A stretch of DNA of 47,379 nt from Erysipelothrix aquatica (lineage in GTDB: Bacteria > Bacillota_I > Bacilli_A > Erysipelotrichales > Erysipelotrichaceae), in NCBI RefSeq assembly GCF_009828775.2, contig NZ_WTSY02000016.1, forward strand, positions 1-47,379, read 5' to 3'. Under the pieces are notes generated by a model, which ran no database searches, had not been told where the DNA came from, and saw only the letters and a list, made by a program, of their open reading frames with translations. The translations under genes were made by a program, and so were the position numbers. Position 1 is the stretch's first letter. The number at the start of each line of letters is the position of its first letter. This document shows, in pieces, positions 1 through 10,100 of this stretch.

Positions 1-55
1 ATATGGAAATACATAGAATGGATAGTAGAGATATTGAGAGAGTTGCGGAAGCAAT

Positions 56-784
56 TCATAACCTTTCAGAATTAGGAAGAATAAATCTTGATGAGTTTAT
101 TAAGTGTTGCCATACCATTTCTCCATAACTGTAGGTACTGTAGTCAAAGTCTGTTATCTCAATAAGTTCTTTCTTAACCATATACTTTCTCAGTGCTTCC
201 GAACATTTCTCTTTCTCTTGACGTTCGAACTCTAAATCAACCTCAATCAAAAATTCATTACTTCCACCGTAATCATTAAGCAATTCATCCCTTTTCTCGA
301 TATCATCAATCTGGTTAATCTTAATCAAATCATCAAAGGATAAATTGACTGCTTTTCAGCGTTCTCATTTTTTAACTTCAGGATTTCCTTTCTCTCTAAT
401 TTTTCTTTTTGAGAACCCTGTCTTAACACGTATTTCCTCATCACTCATCCTTAAGCCAAGACATTGCTGTAGACCTTTCGCTTGTTCAAGTGGCGTTAAG
501 TCCTGACGTTGAATGTTTTCTACGAGCATAGTCATAAGTTGAGTTTTCTCGTCCATTCCCACTACCATGCAAGGTAGTTCCACCAGACCAGCCAATTTAC
601 TTGCATCTAATATTCTATGACCAATAATAACTGTATACATTTCATCATCTCCAGGTACTACAGTTAAGTTCTGGAGAACACCTTGGGATTTGATGCTATC
701 AACTAATTCACTAATGTCGCTTATTTCTGTTCTTGGATTTTGTGGGTGTCCGTTTAAGTTTTGAATTTTAATATTTTAAATCAT
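56..784 (-). pseudogene. Broken ParB-family partition gene
   Basis: ParB-like N-terminal nuclease/CTPase-type domain protein, broken. Three reading frames join into one protein: a start region with NPR and DISEL motifs, then VIIGHR, VENIQRQDLTPLEQAKG and KTGFSK, then ERKEILKLKNENAEK, then AVNLSFDDLIKINQ and a C-terminal half ending at 56. A well placed ATG at 784-782, preceded by purine-rich AGAGGAA, is followed by ATT and an in-frame TAA at codon 3. A one-base excess in the A-run near 410 and a one-base loss near 350 (GAAAAGCAG, expected GAAAAGGCAG) shift the frame. ParB proteins partition plasmids, integrative elements and chromosomes. It is the last gene of a small minus-strand operon and its start overlaps the end of the preceding gene. 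The element is probably no longer functional. Confidence 0.72.
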
Positions 785-1040
785 TTCCTCTTCCTCTTTC
801 TTCTAATTGTCCTGCGTATCTAATTACTTCAGCTCCCATTAATTCTTCATAATAGTCTTTTGATTTATCTACATCGATGGCTATTGGAGTGAACAGAATC
901 CACTCATCTTCTGGAATAGTCATTTGCGACGTTTGAAACGTTCCTACAGTACCTTTTTTGAAATATAGTTGATCCTCCAGCAATATCCCTAATGGCTTAC
1001 CGATCTTACGTTCATGTTCTACAACATCGGTATAGTTCAT
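768..1040 (-). CDS. Hypothetical 90-aa protein of element operon
   Basis: I do not recognise this protein. It is 90 residues, acidic to neutral, with no membrane segment or obvious motif; the middle contains an EDEWILFTP stretch and the C-terminus is charged. The ATG at 1040 has a good ribosome binding site (GGAAGAGG about 7 bases upstream). It starts 3 bases after the stop of the 30-residue gene upstream, and its 3' end overlaps the start of the broken ParB gene, so the four genes look like one transcription unit. Its end could itself be altered by the decay seen next door. Probably an accessory gene of a mobile element. Confidence 0.55.
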   Translation of the reverse strand: MNYTDVVEHERKIGKPLGILLEDQLYFKKGTVGTFQTSQMTIPEDEWILFTPIAIDVDKSKDYYEELMGAEVIRYAGQLEERGRGNDLKY

Positions 1041-1043
1041 AAT

Positions 1044-1136
1044 TTAATCCTCTTCCTTATCAATGTATTTTCCTGTTACACCTAAATAGCATATATACAA
1101 AATGCTAAAAAATAGTGGGTAGAAGATGTAGCTCAT
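1044..1136 (-). CDS. 30-aa single-span membrane microprotein
   Basis: A very short gene whose product starts MSYIFYPLFFSILYICYLG and ends with a charged tail KYIDKEED. It has one hydrophobic segment of about 18 residues and a negatively charged C-terminus. The start is supported by a strong ribosome binding site (GGGAGG, 7-base spacer), and its ATG overlaps the stop of the upstream gene in an ATGA junction, typical of translational coupling. It is followed after 3 bases by the next gene. Function unknown; small membrane proteins of this kind occur in phage and conjugative element operons. Confidence 0.55.
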   Translation of the reverse strand: MSYIFYPLFFSILYICYLGVTGKYIDKEED

Positions 1137-1477
1137 GACCACACCTCCCTTTTATAAACTTGTAATAAGTTGCTACATAATTCTACAAAGTCTTCATCAG
1201 TTACTGTTTCTTCTTGATGCAATCGTTCCAATGCAACAATGCAAGTTACTTCACCAAACACAAGTTCTTGTTCATTGTAAGTTAGGTCACTATATCCAGT
1301 GACTTCATTTTTTAGAATGCTAATTAAGTCATTTAAGTATTGCGCGTACTTTTGTCCATTACCTCTTACGTAATCTCTCTCACCATATATCTGTAGAGCA
1401 TATACATCATCAAAGAATTTATTTGTCAGATTGACCCACAATTTCTTATTCCTACTACTTGAACTTTCTCTGTACAT
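1133..1477 (-). CDS. Hypothetical 114-aa protein of element operon
   Basis: Unrecognised 114-residue soluble protein, mostly predicted helical, with a basic N-terminus (SSSSRNKK) and an acidic C-terminal half. The start is set by a strong GAGGAGG ribosome binding site 6-7 bases before ATG. It is the first gene of the four-gene minus-strand operon that ends in the broken ParB gene and overlaps the next gene by four bases (ATGA). No DNA-binding motif is obvious. Likely an accessory protein of a mobile element next to ssrA. Confidence 0.55.
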   Translation of the reverse strand: MYRESSSSRNKKLWVNLTNKFFDDVYALQIYGERDYVRGNGQKYAQYLNDLISILKNEVTGYSDLTYNEQELVFGEVTCIVALERLHQEETVTDEDFVELCSNLLQVYKREVWS

Positions 1478-2126
1478 TTTTGTACCTCCTCAACCTTTCG
1501 GCCCTTAATCTTTTACCCATTAACTTTTTTGAGACTGTATTAAGCTTTTTGACTTTTGTTTTTGTCATTGTTTAATTGTAAAAGAACGTTTATGTCCAGC
1601 TACTCTCATGTTCTTAAACGAGAATACTCAAGGGTTGCTTATCAACTCGCGATGCCCTTGAGTACTAACGCGAACATTATTGTATAAAGTACAAACGTTC
1701 CAATTATATAATGAAGAACATTTTGCTGTTCGCAAATTGCTTCAGCGTTTTTTTGTAGAATTGTTAGACAAGTCAAAAAAATGTGTGATGTTAACAAAGC
1801 AATCGAAGACAATTCATTTCTTCGATGCTAAGAGGAAGATTATTAATAAGTCGTGTTTTTCTATTCATTAATAATACTCTCTATTTGTCGAAATCACTCA
1901 AGGCTTTCAGTTAGATATTCTGCTCCTAAGTCTCACATCAAAATCTAAAAAAGTTTTTAATCATCAAATTACCAATCAACAACTATCAGCGATCGCAAAA
2001 CTGAAGAAACATAATTAGCCATTGATCACAGGGTAAGACGTGGGTAACGCTAAGATGTAAACAAAGCGTTCTATGAAGAAGATGTTTTAATATTTTTGGT
2101 TTCTCAGTTTAATGCGAGCCGCTAAT
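1478..2126. other. Gene-poor junction between element remnant and ssrA
   Basis: No convincing gene lies here. The stretch is AT-rich and holds a 10-base inverted repeat (1625-1664) and short degenerate open frames on the plus strand (a TTG-started 63-codon frame at 1680-1871 and a frame without a start near 1872-2015) that might be remains of a gene. This is where an integrase or attachment site of an element inserted at the ssrA 3' end would be expected, but I see no recognisable recombinase. Confidence 0.5.
1625..1664. repeat. Inverted repeat, 10-base arms
   Basis: Perfect arms TACTCAAGGG (1625-1634) and CCCTTGAGTA (1655-1664) enclose 20 bases that contain a small inner GTTG/CAAC hairpin. 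There is no T-run, so it is not a typical terminator. It lies upstream of the element operon and could be an operator, a transfer origin arm or a recombination site. Confidence 0.5.
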
Positions 2127-2151
2127 AAAAAAACGCTTGTAGCAGCGTTTT
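2127..2151 (-). terminator. ssrA terminator
   Basis: Eight-base stem AAAACGCT/AGCGTTTT with a 6-base loop, followed on the minus strand by a run of seven T. It lies about 30 bases past the tmRNA 3' end. Confidence 0.8.
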
Positions 2152-2181
2152 ATCTACCTCAAGCGTTAGTTCATGTTTTTT

Positions 2182-2532
2182 TGGTGGAGTCGGCGAGAGT
2201 CGAACTCGCGTCCAGAAAGTGTCCCACATCTCAACGTCTACAGTTTAGTCTCGTGTAAATAATCAAGGCAAGGACATAAGACCAACCATTAACCTTGATG
2301 CGCTCTTAGATTTTCGTGTGGTACACCGAGCAATGCAACACCTTATCCTTTGTAGGTTGTTAGATACTATTTGCCCAAAGGCTAAAACGCATAGTATCTG
2401 GCTGCAGCGTTAAACGCTAATTAAGCAGCGAATTGTAAACTGTTGTTTCCAGTTATAAGTTTTTTGGCCTTTAGGTAGCCACACCACTGCAATTGAGATC
2501 AAACGAAATCCTGTCGAAACCATGACGACCCC
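2182..2532 (-). ncRNA. ssrA: Transfer-messenger RNA (tmRNA)
   Basis: tmRNA rescues stalled ribosomes and tags the incomplete protein for degradation together with SmpB. The 5' end GGGGTCG pairs with CGACTCC before the encoded ACCA 3' end to form a 7-base acceptor stem, and the TTCGACTCTCGCC T-arm signature lies at the 3' end. The tag frame runs from the resume codon GCC (2468-2466) to TAA (2423-2421) and encodes AKKLITGNNSLQFAA. The ending FAA differs from the more usual LAA or VAA. Length of about 351 bases is normal. It is a one-piece tmRNA with its own promoter and terminator. The 3' end is a known integration hot spot, and a decayed element lies directly beyond it. Confidence 0.96.
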
Positions 2533-2540
2533 GTAGAGCT

Positions 2541-2569
2541 ATTATATCATGAGATAATAGAGCACACAA
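2541..2569 (-). promoter_or_regulatory. ssrA promoter
   Basis: Perfect -10 TATAAT at 2541-2546 with TTGTGT at 2564-2569 as -35, 17-base spacing. The predicted start lies 1-3 bases before the mature 5' end of tmRNA. Confidence 0.7.
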
Positions 2570-2597
2570 TTAAGTATGCATATCGAGCTGAAAAACC

Positions 2598-3008
2598 TTA
2601 AAGTTTTTCAGTATAATTGGCAAAACTATCTAGAATGGCTTGCCATCCCGCTTGCTGAAAGGCAGCAGGGTTTGTCGCTTCAGGGTCAAATGTTTGAGTT
2701 ACAGTAGTAGAGTCGTAGTTTTCAGAAAAGATGACCGAAACCTCACGTCCATCATCCAAAATGTAGTCAATACGTGAGAGTGGGATTATGGCAGTATATG
2801 TCCCGCAAAAGTCAAAACCCATACTTCCATCTTTTGCTTCCATTCGTGACAATAATTGTCCACCAACAGTTAGATTATTCGAGGCACGGACAGTATGCCA
2901 GTCTTCGGATGCTTGGTTCCATTTCATAATGTGCTGTGGATCATTCCAAACCTCCCAAACAAGGTCAATAGGTTGATTAATCCGAGTTGTAATTGAAATT
3001 TTTTCCAT
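2598..3008 (-). CDS. SRPBCC (AHSA1-like) domain protein
   Basis: A 136-residue protein of the START-like SRPBCC fold, AHSA1 subgroup. These are small ligand-binding or stress-related proteins of mostly unknown substrate. Visible signatures: N-terminal beta strand, then VWEVWNDPQHIMKWNQ, a central FDFCGTYTAI strand, DGREVSV, and a C-terminal helix beginning GWQAILDSFANY, the usual family order. The ATG at 3008 is chosen because AGGAGG lies 8 bases upstream; a longer frame up to 3062 has no such site. It follows proC but a terminator separates them. A specific function cannot be assigned. Confidence 0.85.
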   Translation of the reverse strand: MEKISITTRINQPIDLVWEVWNDPQHIMKWNQASEDWHTVRASNNLTVGGQLLSRMEAKDGSMGFDFCGTYTAIIPLSRIDYILDDGREVSVIFSENYDSTTVTQTFDPEATNPAAFQQAGWQAILDSFANYTEKL

Positions 3009-3081
3009 AAAGATCCTCCTATATTTACATTCTAGCACTATACGAAGAAAGAAGACTTGCATAGTGCACTGTATCCAATAA

Positions 3082-3106
3082 AAAAACTCCCATCATAGGA
3101 GTTTTT
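3082..3106. terminator. Terminator after proC (bidirectional)
   Basis: Nine-base stem AAAAACTCC/GGAGTTTTT with a 7-base loop, T-rich on both strands, just past the proC stop. Confidence 0.8.
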
Positions 3107-3108
3107 GT

Positions 3109-3879
3109 TTATTGTTTATCTTTGTTAATGGTTGCGCGTACCGCTTTACGGACAGTATCTTCAAAATGATTGGCGTCGAGTGAACGGACACCTTCAATCG
3201 TTGTACCACCAGGTGAGCAAACACGCTCTGTTAAAATCTGAGCATCGACTCCACTAACACGTAAGTAGTTTGCGCTTCCGGATACAGCGTGGCTGGCAAT
3301 ACTTAATGCGTCGTCGTAAGCAAACCCCTCTTGCATCGCTTCACTAACCATTGCATCAATAAACTTAAATACAAATGCGGGTGAACTTCCTGCAAGACCG
3401 ATAAAGCCACTCATCTGCGATTCGTGGATGAGCACGGTTGAACCCAAATTATCAAACATTTCGCGAACATATGTTGCAACTTGACTGTCAACATTATCAG
3501 AGGCAGTAATGGCAGTGATGCCTTGTTGGATGGCAACATTTAAATTAGGCATTGCGCGAATCACAGGAATATCGCCAACTTGCTTTTGAATTTTCTCAAT
3601 CGTAAGTTTTGCTGCGATAGACACGATGGTTTTGCCTCGTAAATAGGGCCCTATTTCTTCAAAAATGGCATTGAACATTTCTGGTTTGACCGACATCACA
3701 ATAATATCTGATTCGATAACCAACATATGGTGATTGGCAGCAGGGGTAACGTTCAGTTTATTTGCTTTAAACAGCGTATCATCATGCGTTCGTGCGCTAA
3801 TAATGATATCTTCCTTGTTCGGCATTCCGTGAATGATTGCCTGTGCCATGTTTCCAATTCCAATAAATCCTATTTTCAT
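3109..3879 (-). CDS. proC: Pyrroline-5-carboxylate reductase
   Basis: Catalyses the last step of proline synthesis, NAD(P)H-dependent reduction of 1-pyrroline-5-carboxylate to proline in the cytosol. The 256-residue product has the N-terminal Rossmann motif GFIGIGNMA, the central RAMPN motif, and the C-terminal signature VSGSANYLR through CSPGGTTIEGV that forms the helical dimer domain. Length is normal for ProC. AAAGGAG lies 7 bases before ATG. It is transcribed alone: a terminator follows, and upstream lies a structured leader with a terminator-like palindrome (3919-3942) that suggests attenuation. No other proline synthesis gene is in the window. Confidence 0.95.
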   Translation of the reverse strand: MKIGFIGIGNMAQAIIHGMPNKEDIIISARTHDDTLFKANKLNVTPAANHHMLVIESDIIVMSVKPEMFNAIFEEIGPYLRGKTIVSIAAKLTIEKIQKQVGDIPVIRAMPNLNVAIQQGITAITASDNVDSQVATYVREMFDNLGSTVLIHESQMSGFIGLAGSSPAFVFKFIDAMVSEAMQEGFAYDDALSIASHAVSGSANYLRVSGVDAQILTERVCSPGGTTIEGVRSLDANHFEDTVRKAVRATINKDKQ

Positions 3880-4080
3880 GATATCACTCCTTTATTTCAT
3901 TGTGTTCCGAATACAAATAAAAAGCAAGATATCTTGCTTTTTATTTTCGCTTCATTGAAAGGTTCTTGGTTTACCAAGGTTTGGAATGTCGTTAAACGCT
4001 ACAACCCTTCATTCCTATATCTATTATGCACTTATTTGTTCGAGAATGAAAGTAAAGTGATAACCAATATCATCGAGTGA
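3880..4080 (-). promoter_or_regulatory. Structured leader region upstream of proC
   Basis: On the minus strand the 200 bases before proC can fold into several stems: GGAATG/CATTCC enclosing GTTG/CGAC, CTTGG-TAAA-CCAAG, and finally the palindromic hairpin at 3919-3942. The segment AAGGGTT inside the first loop could also pair with AACCTT downstream, giving alternative folds. This resembles an attenuator. It loosely recalls a T-box but lacks the conserved TGGNACCGCG core, so no family is assigned. Confidence 0.4.
3919..3942. terminator. Palindromic terminator-like hairpin before proC
   Basis: Perfect 10-base stem AAAAAGCAAG/CTTGCTTTTT around ATAT, T-rich on both strands. It lies 40 bases before the proC start, after no plausible plus-strand gene, so it may act as an intrinsic attenuator. 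Confidence 0.7.
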
Positions 4081-4082
4081 TT

Positions 4083-4116
4083 AAAAAAAAGACTTACACC
4101 TCTAGGGTGTAAGTCT
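4083..4116 (-). terminator. Terminator of the LPXTG adhesin gene
   Basis: Eleven-base stem AGACTTACACC/GGTGTAAGTCT with a 5-base loop, followed on the minus strand by seven or eight T. It lies 9 bases past the stop codon. Confidence 0.9.
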
Positions 4117-4124
4117 AAAAATAA

Positions 4125-7100
4125 CTAATTTTTAGAATATTTGCGTCGTTTCGCAATGATTAAAGCACAGAATCCCATTAAGGTTAGTGCAGAACCAGAG
4201 AAGAGAACAGTATTAGAAACACCAGTTTGTGGGAGTGTTTCAGATGGTTTCTTCGGTTCTTTGCTTTCGCCAAGAACAATTGGTTCTTCATCATTTTCAA
4301 ATGCAATATTAATTGATTCAAATTCGCCGGCATAAGTTTCAGGAATTTCGATGGTAATGATTTCCTTCGAAAGTACATAACCTTGCGGTGCAATCGTTTC
4401 GCGTAAGCTGTAGGTTCCAGGAGCCAAGTCTTCAAAGTGCGCAACACCATCAACAGTTGTTACTGTTGCGACAGGATTTAAAGATGCATCCAATAACTCA
4501 AATGTAGCTTCGCCAATAATATTTCCTTTAGGATCAACTTTAGTAACTGTTAATGACCCTTGGTAATTGATATGGTGTGCAACGACAAGAGATGGTTCAC
4601 CAGCCAATTCAGATTCAATTGTGAATGCTGTTGGAATAGTGTTAATCATAAAGCCGTTTGGTGCTGTTACTTCAACGAATGTATAAGCTCCAGGGGCAAG
4701 ATTAGAAACTAAGATCGTACCTTGTGCATCCGTCGTATATGTATCGCCGATTTGTTGCTTATCTGCATCGTAAAGTTTATAAACAGCATTCTGAAGACGG
4801 TTGCCATGAGCGTCTTCTTTGATTAGTGAAACAGATCCTTTGTAGTTGATATGGTGTGTAACGACTGGGGTTGGTTCACCGTTGGTTTCAGCTTGAATGG
4901 TAAATTCAGCAGGAACGGTATTGATAATATATCCGTTAGGTGCTGCGACTTCTACAAATTGATAGGTTCCTGGTGCGAGGTCAGAAACAGCAATTAAGCC
5001 TGTTTCATCCGTAACATAGGTATCGCCAATTTGCTTCATTGTAGCGTCGTAGAGTTTATATGTTGCGCCTTCAAGTGCATGGCCGCTTGCATCTTGTTTG
5101 ACTAATGCAGCAGAGCCTTTGTAGTTGATATGAGATGTTTCTACACGTGTTGGTGCGCCAATTGCTTCAGCATCAATCACAAAAGTGATAGGTGTTGTAT
5201 TAATGACATAACCTTTAGGTGCTGATATTTCCACGAATGAATAAGTACCTGGAGCTAAGTTTTCGACAGTGATCAAGCCATTGATATCTGTCGTATACGT
5301 ATTCCCGATTTGCTTCATTGTCTCATCAAAGAGTTTGTAACTTGCACCCTCGAGGACATCCCCGTTTGCATTTTGTTTTGTTAATGAAACGGATCCTTGG
5401 TAGTTTACATGTCGTGCAATTGTATTTGTTAAGTTATCCACTGCTTCATCCATAACCGTGAATGAAACAGGTGTTGTGTTAATGAGGTAGCCTTGTGGTG
5501 CTTGAATTTCCACGAATGAATACGAACCAGGAGCTAAGTCTGCAACGGAAATAATACCATTGATGTCCGTTGTATACGTATCCCCAATTTGGGTGTTCGT
5601 TGCATCGAAGAGTTTATAAACTGCACCTTCAAGAACAGTACCACTTGGACTTTCCTTAATTAAAGAAACCGTTCCTTTATAGTTAACGTGAGTTACTGTT
5701 GTTTCTGTTTGGTTTCCGACGGCTTCAGAAGCAACTGTAAAGCTTGCTGGAACTGAATTGAGTAGGTAACCATGTGGTGCAACTATTTCTACAAATGAAT
5801 AGTTACCGGGAGCTAAGTTTCCAACAGAAATCATGCCATTGATATCCGTTGTGTACGTATCGCCAATTTGGTTGTTATTGGCATCGTAGAGTTTGTAGAT
5901 TGCTCCGGCTAAGACGTTGCCATCTTTATTTTCCTTTGTGAGTGTAACAGAACCTTTGTAATTGATATGGTGAGCTGTGATAGCGATGGGTGTATCAATC
6001 GCTTCAGAAGCAATGGTAAAGGTTGCTGGTTCGGTGTTAATAAGGTAACCATGCGGTGCACTTACTTCAATGAATTCGTAAATGCCAGGCGCTAAATTTT
6101 CAACAGAAATCAAGCCATTGATATCCGTTGTGTAAGTGTCTCCAATTTGTTTGTTGTTTGAATCATAAAGTTTATAAACAGCGCCTTCGAGGACATCGCC
6201 ATTTACGTTTTCTTTTGTGAATGAAACGGATCCTTGATAGTTTACATGTTTTACGACCGTATTTGTAAGGTTGCCCTCAGCCTGAGCCATAATTGTGAAG
6301 ACAGCTGGTGTTGTATTCACAAGATAGCCATGCGGAGCTGTAATCTCTACAAATGAGTATGTACCAGGAGTTAAATCAGATACAGAGATAATACCATTAA
6401 TATCAGTTGTATATGTATCTCCAATTTGGTTGTTGCTCGAATCGTAGAGTTTGTAGACAGCACCTTCAAGGGTTTGACCTGTTGGAGCTTCTTTTATGAG
6501 TGAAACTGAGCCTTTGTAGTTGATATGGTTTGTAACGACTGGGGTTGGTTCACCGGTAGCACTTGGTGCGATTGTAAAGGTAACAGGAATTGTATTTAAG
6601 AGATAACCATTTGGTGCAACTACTTCTACAAATGAATAAGTACCTGGAGCTAAGTTTGGAACTGAAATCAAGCCATTGATATCCGTTGTGTACGTATCTC
6701 CAATTTGGTTGTTAGATGCATCGTAGAGTTTATAGACGGCACCTTCTAGGACGTCACTGTTCGCATTGTGTTTTGTTAATGTAACGGATCCTTGGTAGTT
6801 GATTCGTGAATCAAGTTCAACTTCAAGTGGTGCGTGAAGGTCGACAACAACGGGTGTAATTGTATTATCAAGAACATAGCCAGGTGCTGCTTGAGTCTCT
6901 TTTAAATAATAGTTACCAACAGCAACATTTTCAAAGGATACACGTCCGTGTGTATTTGATGTTGCTTCGTAGACTTGTTGTGTTGCGCTCGCATCGGTAA
7001 ATAATCCGAATGTTGCACCACTTAGTGTATTGCCAAGAACGTCTGTTTTCGTAAAGTTTAGTTTCGCTTTGTGGTTAATAACATTGACGGTGGTGAGACC

Positions 7101-10100
7101 GTTATTGTTGACGCTGACTGTTACAGGGATGTATGCATCATTGTGGATAAATCCATTAGGAGCTTGTGTTTCTTTAAGATAATATGTAACGCCATCTTCA
7201 AGTAAGTTATTACGATCTGCTGCAACTCCTGAAGCAGGATTAATATCGTTTGTAAAGACGATACGGCCTTGTGCATCAGATGTTTGTGCGGAACGGAATA
7301 AAGTATAACCTTTACTTTCAGAATAGGTATACAGTTCGAATGTTGCGCCGGCAAGTGCAGTACCATCCACAGATGCTTTTAGAACTTCGATGGATAGTGG
7401 ATAATTAACAACTGTTTCGTGCTTTTTACGTTCTGCTTCAGTATTTGCTGAGAGTACGATGTCACGGGGTGCAATTGAAACATATCCAGGATATGGCGCA
7501 ACTTCTTCAATACGATATTTTCCAGGGTAGAGGCCTTTAAACGCAAGCTTTCCATCCTTATCGGTTGATGCTTCACGGATTGTTCGTCCGTTAGGTGTGA
7601 TTAATTTAAATTGAATATTTTCAAGAGGGTCGCCACCATTGAGGGGTTTTCCATTCTTGTCAGTAATATTGCTTTCTGATATTTTGAAAATTTCGAGTTC
7701 GAGATTCACAACACCAGAACTACCGCTTCCATATGTATAGGAATTGTGGCTGGAGTCCGTTACAGTTTTTGAGCCACTGTCTGTGATGATTCCTTCCATC
7801 GATACATTATTTGTCCATTCAACACGACCTTCAGAAACAATGGATTCTGTTTGGTATGTGACTTTGAATGATGCGTATTCATTTCCTTTGGTTACGGGTA
7901 TTTCGAGTTTAAATCCTTGTCTGTGGGGTTCATTAATAGGCCCATCTAAAACTGTCTTACCATCGGTAGCATAGTTTAGATAGGTTACAGAGTATTGGTT
8001 GGGTTCAAGAAGCTCAGCTTGTTCTGGAAGTTCTCGTCCCGTACTGTCGTAAACGACTTTATAAACATTCAATGTTTCAGGAAGATAGAGGTGTGTGTCA
8101 TTCAATAAATCCTGAACTTGGATAGTTTCTTGTAACTTTGAACGTCGTTGGTTGATGTCAATTTGCCATGGAATTTTGACATTTCCAGACGCATCGATAT
8201 CAATCGCTCCTGGACTGGACTTCACAACGTGATGTCCATCAGAGACTTTGACTTTCGCAGTAATTTCGGTGGGGTAGTCATCGTAGGTTACCTGAGCGGT
8301 ATTGATGACTTCTTGGGGTGCTTCTACATCTTTAATATCGGTTTCGAATATAATTGCGATACGTTGGTCGGAACCTAATGCCTTTAGGTTAGCGCCATCG
8401 ATTCGAACAGTTAGTGTTGTTGTTCGTGATTCGGTTTGGTCTTCGTTGATTGTTTTAGCGATATCGACAGTGGGGGTGATCGAAAGATCTTTGGTGATAT
8501 CGTCGCCTAAAACCGTACGACCATTTGAGTCAACCGTATAACGGAAGAATTTAAGTGATTCAGGATGGTAAACTTGATTGTTTTGAAGCACATCAGTGAA
8601 TACAATAGCATCTTTTACCGGACGGTTGTTGAAGTTGAGATAGTTTTCCCATTTGATTATTTTCTTCGGATCGTTGAAATCAAAATGACCACGTTTCTCA
8701 CCATTGTGTGAAACTGTTGTTTTGATTGAGTCAGAAACGCGTGTTGTATCAATTAAGGTTGTGCTGCCATTTGATAATTCGACAGCGGCATTATTTGCAA
8801 TACCGATTGATTCACTTGTTTCAAACTTACGAGCGTCAAACTTCGTTGTGTAGGTGAGCACATAACGTTGTTTGGTTGGCTTGTTTGGGTTAATCTCGAA
8901 TGAGAATCCAGTTACATTGTCACCAGTTTTACTAAATGTTAGCGAGCTGTGCGTCGTGGTTGATACAGGGACACCGTCAAGTTTAAGTGAGTCAGTATCA
9001 ATCGAGAAGATGTTATGGGTTCCTTGTAGCATATCACTCACAAGAATCTTATCGTGAAGATATTCTTTATTGTTAATTTCGACGGTCCATGTCATTGTCT
9101 CTGTTGCATAATCAATCACTGGTCTTGATTTCGAAATAATTCGACCATAGTATCCAGCACCGGTTCCGCCACCACTACCAATGATTGTATCACCTGTTTT
9201 ACCAATAATTTGGTTGGTGACATTGCCATCAGGTTGGGTTGTTACGTTGTCACTGTTTCCTTTTTCGGGAAGTGTCACAATCGTATCGTAAGTAATATCT
9301 ACACGTTCTGATGAATTGCTTAGGTAGGTTAGCTCGAAGTGGGGGTTCTTACTGCTATTGTTCAATTCAAAACTAAAACGTGTTGTAGTATCTGCCCCCG
9401 TAAATGTATATTTATTCGGGTTTGTACTATCTTGTTTTAAATCAGCTAGAGTATACGTTTTTGTTCCAACTTTAAATTTGAAGCTGGATGAATCATAAGT
9501 ACTTGCAATGCCTGAAAGTGTATCTTTAAAGACTGTGCCAGTTTTTAAAGTGACTTTATGAGGATTTATCGCAACTGCCCATGAATCTCTTCCGGAATTT
9601 TCAACACCTGCTGTATGCTCTTTAGTTACTTTTTCAGGAAGTGTATATTTGAATGATGCTGAATCTTCTGTTTTAGATCCAGGTTTGATTCCTTCACCCG
9701 TAAGTTTGGCATGGTTGATGAGTGTTTCGAACTCTTTGCTTTGGTCAATCGATGCGTCATCAGTTTTGGTAGTAACATGAATTCGATATGGTTTATCGAT
9801 ATCGCCTAAGCTAATCTCGACATTTCGTCCTGTTTGAGACGCTACATCAAGAGGTGTTGTTGTATTCGAAACGGGTTCTAATGATAAATTGCCGTTTTTT
9901 AAGATTGGTTTTAATTCGGTTTTTGTCACAGATACTAATGAACTATGTTCGGGGAGTGTTTCAAGAAGCTTAGCATTGGTAATTGATGTACTACTACGGT
10001 TTATATCAATTTCCCAAGTGATTGTTTGGCCATTTGCTTCAGCTGAAAGTACTTTTTTGGTAACATCGTCTTTCACATCCAAACGCGGATTTAAGGTTAA

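Noticed and set aside
1680-1871. Plus-strand 63-codon frame near the ssrA junction
   Set aside because: It starts at TTG with no ribosome binding site, shows no recognisable domain and is followed by out-of-frame fragments; at most a gene remnant.
3880-4080. T-box riboswitch before proC
   Set aside because: The fold recalls a leader with terminator, and AAGGGTTGTAGCG faintly resembles the T-box, but the conserved TGGNACCGCG core and a clear specifier stem are missing.
4560-6791. CRISPR-like or transposon-like repeat array
   Set aside because: Repeats are 279 bases, in frame, and encode CnaB domains; there are no spacers.
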